Shown piece after piece: positions 1 through 10,000 of a stretch of DNA of 64,000 bases. Made by a program: the position numbers and the translations under genes. Within the stretch, counting starts at the first letter, position 1, and each line of letters opens with the position of its first letter. The notes under the pieces were generated by a model that worked only from the letters and a program-made list of their open reading frames with translations, ran no database searches and was not told the DNA's origin. Source of the DNA: Chelydra serpentina (Eukaryota; Chordata; Testudines; Chelydridae); contig JBAIAC010000027.1 in the NCBI GenBank assembly GCA_037349315.1, positions 12,839,501 to 12,903,500 on the forward strand, read 5' to 3'.

Positions 1-824
1 GGCAAAGGCAGACTTTCAGGCAGCCCAGGCGTGGGTGACGGATCCAAGGTAAACACCCTGGCATGGAAAAGGAGTCATGCAAAGCACACGCGACAAATCA
101 CCCATCTGCACAGGCTTGGAACAAGACCGCTCGCAGCACAGCTCTGCCGGCTGCTAAACGGTGCCATTTGAGATGGTTTCCAACAAACTGCTCATTAAAA
201 ATTCACGGCTGCAGCTGACCCCAAATTAGAATGCGTTTCATTTAATTAAAACATCCATCCCAGAAATATATGTTTGCTTAACAGACACAAATGATTTGGG
301 GACCTCATGCTGCAAGCTGTAAAATAAAATCAAACTGTGGTAAACCAAAAGAAATTAAGCCATCAAGCAAAAGGGGTGGGAGGGACACCGAGATCTCTCG
401 CCAAAGGGAAGCTGTTTATCGCAGGCTTGATACAAACCCAAAGCCTCCACATTTGCTACGTCCGGAGAGCAATTTAACTGAATGAAAGAAAACTAAACAA
501 AACCTAACAGTAGGTGTTAGGGATACTCAACATATAAAGAGACTCACTCGATAGATCATAGGTGCAGGTTTTTCCTTTGATAGTTTAATATGTTCTCAAC
601 CTTTCTGAATTGGTTTAATTATTTATCATTAGTTTTATAATAGTGACATTTTATTGCTCTGAAGGTGCTCAAATCCTTCCTGTATAATTCAGGCATCAGC
701 AATACAAGTTCTGTCTACGCTAGGCATTTATATGCCACCCCTACCCCACATCTCTCTCACACACTCACACACACACACCACTTGTCACGCTGCTGTAGAA
801 TCTGAACACCTGACAATCTTTAAT
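1..824. other. AT-rich non-coding, no feature except a CA repeat
   Basis: No open frame with family resemblance and no recognisable transposon were seen. A short (CA)n-like tract lies at about 758-779. The segment is inferred to be intronic. Confidence 0.5.
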
Positions 825-1020
825 ATATTTATTCTCATAGCATTCCTGTGAGGTATGGAAGTGTTGGTCTTCCCATTATACAGATGGGGGAACTGAGGTA
901 CAAAGAGACAAAGTGATTTTGCCCAAGCTCACACAGGAAGTCTGTGGTAGAGCAAGGACTTGAGCCTGGGTCTCCAATGTCCTGGGCTAGCGCCCTAACC
1001 ACTGGACCATTTTCCTCTTT
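825..1020 (-). mobile_element. MIR/CORE-SINE fragment
   Basis: Read on the minus strand this follows the MIR layout: a tRNA-like B-box region, then the core with a gCTGTGTGAcCTTGGGCAA-like block, then the GAGGAAACTGAG/TTCCCATTATACAG block. On the plus strand the diagnostic pieces are CATTATACAGATGGGGGAAC, AAGCTCACACAGGAAGTCTG and CTAACCACTGGACCAT. It is an old, diverged copy. The tRNA-like end is part of the SINE and not a functional tRNA gene. Confidence 0.8.
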
Positions 1021-1603
1021 CAACAGCTTATCCCACATTACCTCACAAACTGTGGACAATGTTTCAGCATTGACCAAAAAGGACCAAGGCTAATAAAAAT
1101 AGATTACAGAGGAATTCAGTCTCCTCACTCATTTAGTCTTTGCCTAATTGACTGAGAATGCCAACAAGGGTGCCCGATTAGTGCCTGTTGCAATGGTGCT
1201 TTCTGACATGGACAGCTGTCCACCAGGAACTGGACGGACACCCAACAAACTCGCTTCATGCAGGCCACAAAAAGGTGTATCCATCTCCTGAGCCACCCAG
1301 TCCTCCAGACACTTACAAACCAGTACGTCCCTGCAGAGTTAAGTAAAACAGGAGAGAAACTAAATGGGCTCCGAGCACACAGTGGTTTTGAAGACTTCGG
1401 GATGGTTCACTTTCCTTTCCTCAGCGCACCCTGCTGCTTCCCCGGGGCAGTGGGTGGTCATGGCCATGGGCAATTGTGGCTGGCCATACTCAAAAGGAGA
1501 GACGTGAAAAGGAATGGTACCATACAGCACCTCAACCCTTCTCTCTCCACCACCAATGTGGTGTGCACCTCCCTCAATCCAGCCCACTATGGGCAGTTTA
1601 TAT
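1021..1603. other. non-coding, no recognised feature
   Basis: Open frames on both strands lack family resemblance and run into the adjacent hAT element. Nothing else is recognisable. Confidence 0.5.
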
Positions 1604-2106
1604 CAGAGTTTCTCAACCTGTGGGTTGGGACCCAAAACTGGGTCTCCAGAATGTTTCAAAGGGTCGCAGGACAGCTACTATGGCTCCTGTCCCGCAGGGC
1701 GGGCCTAACTGCTCCAGACACTGCAATTGGGGTCCCAGCGCCACTCAGGTTTGGCCCTTGATGACGGGAGGCCAGGTAGGGCAAATGTCAGTGAGCGGCA
1801 CTGCAACCCCATGAGGTCACAACTCCACTCTCACAAATTTAGCCCAGTCAGGGGGGCAGGGCCAAACCTGAGCAGCGCTGCAACCCTGGAGGTTGTGACG
1901 CCCGAAGCAGAGAGCCAAGCCCAGCCAGCCCCACAGCACAGGAGCCGCCATTGTGAGGAGAGTGCCATGCAGGACCCAACCCCTCCAGGGGGCAGGATCC
2001 TACTGAAACCACCTCAGGGCCTCCACCCCCAGACTATTTACAGGGTCACGACAGGCTATAAACATTTACAAACGGGTCCTGAGCCCCGAAAGGTTGAGAA
2101 CCATTG
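1604..2106. mobile_element. non-autonomous hAT-type DNA transposon
   Basis: The element begins CAGAGTTTCTCAACCTGTGG and ends with AAGGTTGAGAACCATTG. Its ends are imperfect inverted repeats of the CAG-TGGTTCTCAACC type typical of Charlie-like hAT elements. It is flanked by 8-bp direct repeats, GTTTATAT (1596-1603) and GTTTGTAT (2107-2114), with one mismatch, as expected for hAT target duplications. The 503-bp body is GC-rich and has no transposase, so it is a deletion derivative or MITE. Open frames here are chance products. Confidence 0.85.
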
Positions 2107-2284
2107 GTTTGTATTATCTATGAAACTCCTGTCTTGGTTGAACTTTTGAGTCAATGGAAGGACTAAAACTCCCTCCCTTCCCCTCCAGAGAGGAGTCTGC
2201 AGAGAGAACCAGGGGTTAATTTACTTCCTAGATAGTCTATTCCCTCCCTTTTTTTCAGTATCCAGCATCTCTCTTTGTAACACC

Positions 2285-2400
2285 CTAGGGCCAGCTTTTC
2301 AAAGACGCCCCCATGTTCTCAGCTCTTTTGAAGCTCTGGCCACTTCTTTAGGTACCTAAACAGGAACTAGGCTCTTTTGAAATCTGGCTGCTGAGGCTTT
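2285..2400. repeat. short reptilian palindromic repeat, unclassified
   Basis: It carries GGCCAGCTTTTCAAAG and later TCTTTTGAAATCTGGC in inverted arrangement, with AGGTACCTAAACAGGAACTAGG between them. The segment at 43565-43695 has the same plan. It resembles a MITE or foldback repeat, but the family is not named here. Confidence 0.45.
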
Positions 2401-2427
2401 CTGAATATCGCTGCCCTGGTGTCTCAA

Positions 2428-2600
2428 CAGGGATGTCTACTCTGCAAAGAAAAACCCGCAGCAGCGAGTCAATTGACTCAGGTTCACGATCCTGAACGTC
2501 TACAGCGCCCATTTTAGCCCACCAAGCCGAGCCCGAGTCAGCTGACCCGGGCTCTGAGACTCGGCATTGCAGATTTTTCTTTGCAGTGTAGACATGTGGA
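2428..2600. mobile_element. GTCTACACT-ended palindromic MITE (family P1), short copy
   Basis: The termini are inverted: the left end contains ATGTCTACTCTGCAAAGAAA and the right end TTTCTTTGCAGTGTAGACAT. The interior contains GAGTCAATTGACTCAGG and GAGTCAGCTGACCCGGGCTC blocks, which fold back on one another. The copy at 56906-57156 has the same terminal and GTCAGCTGAC motifs, showing that this is an interspersed family. There is no coding capacity. No convincing target duplication was found. Confidence 0.75.
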
Positions 2601-3724
2601 ATCCAGCAGAGGCCGGTCTCGATTAGCATTCAGCACCTTCATCCCTGCTCAAAACTTTGCAGTTTAACAGGTTTAAAGGACAGAAGCAGGAAGAGAGAGG
2701 GGTTTGTGTTGTTGCTCATTAGCACCAGTTTATTTTAGGTGACAGTCTTTGAACATGCCCTCTGTATACCTTCCCTACCAAGGTGGGAATCTCTTGGTCA
2801 TTCCACTTAGGTCTCATTTCACACATCACTTATTCAAGCAATCACTCCCAAGAGTCTGCATTTCTTTAACACAAGAGAAGAAAGAAATGCATTTTCCTTG
2901 CAGCTGTGGTAGAGGTTGGAGATGGTACTCATGGATTTCCTAGCACTGTAATTTCACTACCTCCTGAGATAAGGTAATTGCAGGCCCTTAACACAGGAAT
3001 AAAAGAGAGGAAATAGTATGGACCATCGATGCAGGACTCCATACATTACAAGTTGCCAGCCCAAAATGCACTAAGCAAAACAACACACAACACAACCCAC
3101 CTCGTTCACCCATTTTCTAGGTGGAGATCAGGAAAACGTGGGTTTTCAGATAACTGTCTATTCGGACCAGTGGCAGGAAGGCTCCTATCCTGCAACTGAC
3201 GAAGGACGTAGGTTGCCATGCTGCTGGGAGCCCCACTGAAGACAACAGAGCTCTGTGCACTACCAATGGTGCACTATCAGTTCCATGGTGGGGGCCAAAA
3301 TTGCCCATGATTGTTATTTACGGTTAAGGATGCCAGCCAGGACTGGGACCCCATTGTGCTATGTTGCAGCAGCAAGTTCCTGGAGTGCACACTGGTAACG
3401 GACTCAGTTCTAAACTCACCCATGACACCAAAACACTGCAATTTTGACTTGCGCATGTCTGGGGGCTTTCTGCCTCTCATTCGTAAGCCGGAGCTGCAAT
3501 CTCTACATGGTCCCTTTTCCTTACAAAGCAATCTTTCATCTCATTCTCACTTCAATCCACCTCCACTGACCAGTAAATAGGTAAGACAGAAAGTTAGCAG
3601 CAACAATAGTAATTCAATCTGCCTTGTGACTTAATCCACATGGAAGGAAACTGACAGGCATTCTAAAGAGGAAGACATTTCAAAATGTAAGGCTGATTGT
3701 AACCCAGCATGGACTAAGCTGACT
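2601..3724. other. non-coding, no recognised feature
   Basis: Mixed-composition sequence. The overlapping open frames on opposite strands at 3277-3580 do not resemble known proteins. No repeat family was recognised. Confidence 0.45.
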
Positions 3725-3850
3725 CAAGTGGAAAGACAGGAAGTAGTGTGAGCACAGGGCTGAGGCCCAGGAAGTTCTGAGTTCTAATCTTGGCTCTGAC
3801 AGAGCCAAATTCATCTTGGTTTCCCCTATTCAGGATCTGGATTGGCCCTG
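3725..3850 (+). mobile_element. MIR/CORE-SINE fragment (tRNA-like half)
   Basis: It contains GAGCACAGGGCTGAGGCCCA and AGTTCTAATCTTGGCTCTGA, the sense-strand tRNA-like and B-box part seen in other MIR-type copies here. The core and tail are missing. Confidence 0.6.
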
Positions 3851-4184
3851 GGCACAGACTCGGACAACATCCCCAACACTATACAGCCTGCTGCCACAGC
3901 TCCTACTGGACTTGCTAAAATGGTGAATGACAGGGAACACCGCAACTTTGCTCCTCCCACCTCTAACTCTTCCCTCCTGTGATTGACCTGTGGCATGGCC
4001 CCCTGCAGTTTCTATAGGGGCAGTGCAGAACTGGCTCTTCACCTAGAATAGAGTCCCCCTGTCACGGAGCCATCCACCATGGGTGTCAGACATCTGTCCT
4101 ACAGCCTCTTGATGTTGGTCATATTGAAGCTAAGGAGCCATAGATCAATGCTGAATGTAGCCCCAACTCCCTGGGCAGCTCATT

Positions 4185-4320
4185 CAAATGTTCTGCCTCA
4201 GTTTCCACATCTGTATAGTTGAACATACTTACCAATCTCCCAGAGCGGTTAGGGGGCTGAATTAGCATTGATAAAGGACCTGGAGAATTAAGAACCCCAT
4301 AGATGTACAAGGATTCTTAA
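4185..4320 (+). mobile_element. MIR/CORE-SINE fragment (core/3' half)
   Basis: GCCTCAGTTTCCACATCTGT is the sense-strand MIR core-to-tail signature (CTCAGTTTCCNCATCTGTA). It is followed by a diverged tail containing AGAATTAAGAACCCC. It might be the second half of the SINE that starts at 3725. Confidence 0.7.
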
Positions 4321-5052
4321 TCATACTGAATGTGCCCGTTTTCCCGCTCAAATAAAAGGGAAAATAGATCAAAAACCATTGCCTTGTTATCACTCAGGCA
4401 TTTGGGCTAATAAAAGTCCACTTTTGTAAGTACTGAATTAAATTATATGCAATTGAAATGAATCATTCCATTGCAGAAACATCTGTTTTAATGGTGTGGA
4501 ATTATATTATAGAGCTTGTTCTGATTTATCTGTTTTGGGTTGGATTGTTTATATTCTGCTGCGTATGTACACACAGAATGTCAATATAAATATTACAGAT
4601 AACTGCTATAGAATTCAATAACGTATTGATTTCTACCATTATAACAAGGAGTAATTGGATTGTGGGATATTGAAAAGAATGAGTTTGTAGCATTTAAGTC
4701 GCATAACTACGTGTGTAAGAGGAATTGATGTGTAGTTGTGAACAGATCAAGATCAGACTTGCAGAAATCTATCCATCGAGAATTACAGAAATTTCCAGTT
4801 CCTTTATACTCAGGGCTTCAAAAAAATCCATTTGTCTCCTCATCTGTAATGGGTGAGCCACTTTCCTGGATAGTGGCATCACTTCTGCCCACCAAAAGCT
4901 GTCATTTAAAAAATAATAATAATAAAGGTCAATCTTTTCAAAAGCAGCCAATGATTTTGGGTGCCTTCCGTTTTGAGTGCCCAGCCTAAGGCATCTTAGG
5001 TCTGATTTTCACAAGTATGAGACCTTGCAGCTCTTATTTATAAATTTTACAC
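4321..5052. other. AT-rich non-coding
   Basis: Low GC with short A/T runs. There is no recognisable gene or transposon end. Confidence 0.5.
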
Positions 5053-5272
5053 AAGTTCATAGATTTTGAGGCTTGAAGAAACTGACCTCCTGAATAACAC
5101 AGGCCAAATAACCTAGCCCAATAATTTCTGCATCTAGTCCATGACTTGTTCTTGAGCTATAGCACACCCATTTCTTGTAGAAAGATTTACAGACTTCGAG
5201 CAACAGAGAATTCACCACACTTCCAGGTAAGTTTTTCCAATAGCTAATTACCCTCACTGTTTAAAAACTGCC
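5053..5272 (-). mobile_element. CR1 LINE 3' fragment
   Basis: Plus-strand words such as TTCATAGATTTTGAGGCTTG, GAATTCACCACACTTCCAGG and TTCCAATAGCTAATTACCCT match the antisense of CR1 3' regions. The copy is diverged and 5'-truncated, and its sense direction is minus. No open frame is retained. Confidence 0.7.
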
Positions 5273-6733
5273 TCACTGACTTCATCTGGAGCTCATCAAC
5301 TTCCAAAAACAAGGTCCTGGGGGTATGAAATAAGGTACCTGAAAATGGAGGCACTGAAAATCATTTACCATTTTTGAAAATGTGGTTGGAATTACATTTA
5401 CAGCTAGAGCCATGTAAAGGGTGTAAATGAGACTCTGAGCCTGCATCTGTAATATACAAGGATACTCTCATTCATGATGTGAAGCCACAGAGGTGTGCAA
5501 GTTCACAAAACCCGTAGGGGTGTTATTATTCCAGATGTTAAGCCTCTGACCCATTGAAGCGAATGGGAACTTTGCCATCGTTTGGAACAGGTGCAGTATC
5601 ACACCCTAACACAGATGGGCCAAAATGGCTGAAAAAAATGTGGCTTTTGCACTGAAAGGAAAGGAAGATGCCATTACATTCTTTACTCATTTTGAGCCCT
5701 TCCTCCTGCTGTCCTTCCCTTACCCTTTCCCTTCCTCCTTCTACATGCCTAATATGCATTATCTTTGGCCACTCTGCATGTTGTTTTGATTCTTTAGTGC
5801 TACATGAGGCTGCATCAGCACAAGCTGTGTCAGCAGTCAGATGCTGTAGGCACTGCTGAGGCAAACCATGGGCTGAAACAAAGCCTTGGGAAGCAACATG
5901 GAAAAAAAATTAATGGAAGTTATTTTCTTCTTTAAAAAAAACCCTCAGGATTTCCAGCTTGAAAACCCAACAATTCAAAGTGATAAGAGATCATAGAAAT
6001 AAATAATGTGTTAGAGTCTGAGGATTGGATTTCTTTATGCAGTAATATTTGGTGATATATTTACAGGGGTTCCTTCAATTTTCCTAGAAATTGTACAGTC
6101 TCATACTGCCAACATATGTCCTAGCTCCTGCCTTCATGATTTGGAGCCCAATCCTAGAACTTACTGGTCACCCCTCCCCCCCCATACCATTTCCACTGGC
6201 TTCAAAGTAAGAGTAGAGGGCATCACAGGTCTGAGTGCTGGCGACTCTTGTGTGCTTGTGTTACAGATCTCCTTTCCTCTCCCATCCCTGGCACCACTCC
6301 CTTCCTGTTCTGGACCCCTCTGCACTGATCAGTTTTATATGCTTGGGACAGAACTTCAGTAGAGCTTTTCATGGAACCCAGCCACATTGTTTGTTCACTG
6401 TTTTTACTGGAAGTACAAGGAGGGTGTGCAGTGGGATTATATGTCAGAGAAACATTTTCAGGAGCTGTATTTAGTTAAAGATCCACGTCCTAGTAGAAGT
6501 GGTGCAACCAACAAACTATTGGGAACCAGCTCAGTCTCTGGAGGAAGGTACATGGAACAATGCAGACAGTTGAACAGTTCATGTTGCAGAAAGGCATTAT
6601 TTTTTCTTATCATGGCATCAGCCTAGCTGTGGCTTTGGATAATGTCCCCTTTGCAATGGGTCACTTAGTTTTCAGAGAGTCTATTAAAAAGAAAATACCC
6701 ATGAAATGCCTCTGATTTGCAATCCTTAATAAA
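5273..6733. other. non-coding, no recognised feature
   Basis: There are several short open frames and no family resemblance. A pyrimidine-rich stretch lies around 5690-5740. Confidence 0.45.
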
Positions 6734-7011
6734 CAGGGCCGGCGCGCCCACTAGGCGACCCTAGGCGGTTGCCTAGGGCGCCGGGAGCTGTGGGTGGTGG
6801 CTGGCCACGGCTGCCTCCCGCCTGAGCCGGGAGCTGGGGAGGCGCTGCCGGCCGGGGGAGGCTGCCGCGGGCGGCCCACGGGGGGTGGGGAGCTGCTGCA
6901 GGGGAGGGGGACTGGCTTCCGCGGGGGAGGGGGGTGTTAGCTGGGGGGGGCCCGCAGGGCTGGTGCAAGGAAGTTTCGCCTAGGGCGCGAAACTTCCTTG
7001 CACCAGCCCTG
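6734..7011 (+). mobile_element. CAGGGC-ended hAT-type MITE (family P2), copy 1
   Basis: The element starts CAGGGCCGGCGCGCCCACTA and its right end reads CAGGGCTGGTGCAAGG on the other strand. It is flanked by TTAATAAA (6726-6733) and CTAATAAA (7012-7019), 8-bp repeats with one mismatch, which supports hAT-type insertion. It carries a CCTAGGCGGTTGCCTAGGG palindrome, a very G-rich interior (6877-6952) and a perfect terminal hairpin at 6954-7012. The copy at 26484-26682 shares the left end in the opposite orientation. There is no transposase. Confidence 0.85.
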
Positions 7012-7012
7012 C
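6954..7012. repeat. perfect 26-bp inverted repeat
   Basis: Arms 6954-6979 and 6987-7012 are exactly complementary and separated by the 7-nt loop CTAGGGC. The hairpin forms the right end of the 6734-7011 MITE and repeats its terminal sequence in both directions. Confidence 0.97.
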
Positions 7013-7615
7013 TAATAAATTATCTTAGTTAAAAGCCTTGGGGGAGGAGGGAACCAACCCCGCCGCCACCACAATGGGACAAACTTCTGCTCTTATGAAG
7101 GATGTCATGAGGTCACTATAAATACAGAACAAAAAGGATTTTTAAGGTCTCATCTGAAGGAATCACCCTAAAAATACTGCATGGAATTCAGTCCATCTTT
7201 ACTACTTTGTTAGGATAAACAACTCAGTCAAGGCTGCCTCAGTCAGAAGCTTAGACCGATAAGCCTCCCTCTCTCCAGTGAACATAACAGAACAAAATGT
7301 TTGTTTCAGGGCAACAGCAGCATATCAATACGTCTCTGATCACTTAAAGGCTCAGATCAGGATGGTTTCTCTTGCAGGGAATGTGCTGCCCCTGAACCAG
7401 TTCTGACTCAGAGAGATTGTAAAGGTTATCTTGCACATGACCTCCCCCACTCACAACTTTCAATTTGGCAATAAGAGCTGCTGAATCAAACCACATTTAC
7501 TAGAATTATGGTACAGCAAAGAGCCTTTAGAGTACAAGCAACTTCATTTAGATCACATCAGCAGCTCTCACTAAACAACCAAATACTGGTCCCTTAAATA
7601 AGTTACACAATCAGT
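7012..7615. other. non-coding, no recognised feature
   Basis: No gene, repeat family or notable structure was seen between the MITE and the foldback at 7616. Confidence 0.45.
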
Positions 7616-7768
7616 GACCCTGATTCATTGCCTTTCACCTTGTGTAGCCATTTATACCAGTGCAAAGTCAGGGTACACCACGGACGGTCTGATCTGGTCA
7701 CATTTTACATCCACTTTGCTTTGGTGTAAATGATGGCACAAGATGCAGAGCAATGCAGAATCAGGACC
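7616..7768. repeat. foldback repeat ending in GATTC/GAATC
   Basis: It opens CCTGATTCATTGC and closes GCAATGCAGAATCAGG. The inner inverted words are CCAGTGCAAAGT and CTTTGCTTTGGTGTAAA. It resembles the other short palindromic repeats of this window, but it is longer and more decayed. Confidence 0.5.
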
Positions 7769-8316
7769 AGGAATTATTTTACATGTTGCTGTTAGTTTTC
7801 CCCAGAGTCCCATGCATAGTATTAGCACTCAGTACACTCATTTTGTTTCACAAAGCTGTCACCCACCCTATTCAGAACACAACATGCCAGAATCACACTT
7901 AGGATCATTAGCAGGGGCAATATTCCTTTTCAGGCAAGGAGACCACATAACTAAACTGTATATATGTCATAGAGTCATAGGACTGGAAGGGACCTCAAGA
8001 GGTCATCTAGTCCAGTCCCCTGCACTCCATGGCAGGACTAAGTATTATCTAGTCCATTCCTGACAGGGTGTTTGTCTAACCTGCTTTTAAAAATCTCCAA
8101 TGACAGAGATTCCACAACTTCCCTAGGCAATTTATTCCAGTGCTTAACTATCCTGACAGTTAGGAAGTTTTTCCTAATGTCCAACCTAGACCTCCCTTGC
8201 TGCAATTTAAGCCCTTTGCTTCTTATCCTATCCTCAGAGATTAAACAACAACAATTTTTCTCCCTCCTCCTTGTAACAACCTTTTATGTACTTGAAGACT
8301 GTTATGTCCCCTCTCA

Positions 8317-8619
8317 AGGGTACGTCTACACTACCCGCCCAATTCGGCGGGTAGAGATCGATGTTCTGGGATCGATTTATCGCGTCTCATGTAGATGCGA
8401 TAAATCGATCCCAGAAGCGCTCCCCGTCGACTCCAGAACTCCAGCTTGGCGCGAGGAGTAAGCGGAGTCAACGGGGGAGCCTGCCTGCGCCGCATGGACC
8501 CAAAGTAAGTAATTTTAATTCGATCTAAGATGCGTCGACTTCAGCTACGCTATTCTCGTAGCTGAAGTTGCGTATCTTAGATTGATTCCGCTCCCCCCCC
8601 CCCCAGTGTGGACCAGGCC
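8317..8619 (+). mobile_element. multi-hairpin GTCTACACT-ended MITE (family P3), copy A
   Basis: It was inserted into CR1: removing it, with one 3-bp flank of TCA/TTA, rejoins CCTCTCA to GTCTTCTC as in uninterrupted CR1. The left end is AGGGTACGTCTACACTACCC and the right end AGTGTGGACCAGGCC. Hairpins inside include CTACCCGCC/GGCGGGTAG at the left, 24-bp arms at 8364-8387 and 8393-8416 with a 5-nt loop, a GTCGACTCC/GGAGTCAAC-type pair, and arms at 8522-8549 and 8557-8583. A run of C lies at about 8591-8604. Other copies are at 43983, 52341 and 63121. It has no coding capacity. The superfamily is uncertain, and a 3-bp duplication would fit Harbinger. Confidence 0.88.
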
Positions 8620-9054
8620 TTAGTCTTCTCTTCTCGAGACTAAACAAAGGCCCAATTTTTTCAATCTTCCCTCATAGGTCGTGTTTTCTAGACCTTTAAT
8701 CATTTTTGTTGCTCTTCTCTGGACTTTCTCCAATTTGTTAACATCTTTCCTGAAATGTGGTGCCCAGAACTGGACACAGTACTCCAGTTGAGGCCTAATC
8801 AGCGAGGAATAGAGCAGAAGAACTACTTCTCGCGTCTTACTTAAAACACTCCTGCTAATACATCCCAGAATGATGTTTGCTTTTTTTGCAACAGTGTTAC
8901 ATTGTTGACTCATATTTAGCTTGTGATCCACTATGACCCCCAGATCCCTTTCCACAGTACTCCTTCCTAGGCAGTCATTTCCCATTTTGTATGCGTGCAA
9001 CTGATTGTTCCTTCCTAAATGGAGTACTTTGCATTTGTCCTTATTGAATTTCAA
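8620..9054 (-). pseudogene. CR1 ORF2 C-terminal remnant
   Basis: This frame of about 144 codons is the C-terminal end of a CR1 ORF2 polyprotein, downstream of the main reverse-transcriptase palm motifs. Recognisable stretches are KFNKDKCKVLHLGRNNQ near its start, ERDLGVIVDHKLNMSQQC, then SLIRPQLEYCVQFW and DVNKLEKVQRRATKMI. The endonuclease and catalytic palm segments are absent. The frame is cut downstream by the MITE at 8317-8619, so no functional enzyme can be made. It is a genomic fossil and not a host gene. Confidence 0.9.
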
Positions 9055-9199
9055 TCCTATTTACTTCAGACCATTTCTCCAGTTTGTCCAGATCGTTTTG
9101 AATTTTAATCCTGTCCTCCAAAGCACTTGCCACCCCTCCCAGCTTGGTATCGTCTGCAAACTTTATAAGTGATCTCTCTATACCATTATCTAAATCTCT

Positions 9200-9846
9200 T
9201 GTGACAAAGTTCCTCCTCTACCTTGGTGAGTCCTGTGGTTATTGGCGGATTTTGATCGCCTCAGAGATCTTCCCCTCTGGTAGAACCCACAGTCAAATTC
9301 CTCCTGTGTCTGATCAGGAGTTGGGAGGTTTGGGGGGAACCCGGGCCCGCCCTCTACTCCGGGTTCCAGACCAGGGCCCTGTGGATTGCAGTTGTCTATA
9401 GGGTTTCCTGTAACAGCTGCGTGACAGCTACAACTCCCTGGGCTACTTCCCCACGGCGTCCTCCCAACACCTTCTTTACGCTTACTGCAGGACCTTCCTC
9501 CTGATGGTCTGCTGATGCTTGTACTCCTCAGTCCTTCAACTCTTCTCACTCTCAACTCCTTGTGTGCCTCTTGCTCGCAGCTCCTCACACGCAACACCAC
9601 AAACTGAAGGGAGCTCCTTTTTAAACCCAGGTGCCCTGATTAGCCTGCCTGTTTTAATTGATTCTAGCAGGTTTTTCTTAATTGGCTCCAGGTGTCCTAA
9701 TTAGCCTGCCTGCCTTAAATTGGTTCCTGCTTGTTCTAGTGCAGCCCCTACTCTGGTCACTCAGGGAACAGAAAACTATTCATCCAATGGCCAGTATATT
9801 TGCCTTCGATCAGACTTCTGTACCCCACTTGTCTGGGTTTGTCACA
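9200..9846. mobile_element. solo LTR, TGTGACAAA...TTTGTCACA
   Basis: A 647-bp insertion in CR1 whose ends are a perfect 9-bp inverted repeat, TGTGACAAA and TTTGTCACA, including the TG...CA expected of LTRs. The immediate flanks are CTCT (9196-9199) and CTCT (9847-9850), compatible with a 4-bp target duplication. However, a longer 19-bp direct repeat (9176-9194 and 9847-9865) also flanks the insert. No internal retroviral region or second LTR is present. The class (endogenous retrovirus or Gypsy) cannot be settled from the LTR alone. Confidence 0.8.
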
Positions 9847-10000
9847 CTCTATACCATTATCTAAACCCAGAACTGATCCCTGCGGGACCCCACTTGATAT
9901 GCCCTTCCAGCATGATTTTGAACCACTGATAACTACTCTCTAGGAATGGTTTTCCAACCAGTTTTGCACCCACCTTATAGTAGCTCCATCCCAGCTTTGC

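Larger units (their letters stand above)
7966..10000 (-). mobile_element. CR1 LINE, 3' portion, interrupted by two insertions
   Basis: On the minus strand this reads from the C-terminal part of CR1 ORF2 to the CR1 3' tail (ATAGAGTCATAGGACTGG on the plus strand at its left end). CR1 sequence is continuous across three blocks (about 7966-8316, 8623-9199 and 9847-10000). These blocks are split by a multi-hairpin MITE and a solo LTR, so the CR1 copy predates both. On the right block, roughly 30 bp expected between the ATTATCTAAA and CCCAGAACTGATCC motifs of CR1 is missing. The copy is 5'-truncated and defective. Confidence 0.92.

Noticed and set aside
8620..9054. CR1 frame as a functional host gene
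   Set aside because: It contains only the C-terminal part of ORF2, lacks catalytic motifs, and is cut by a MITE.
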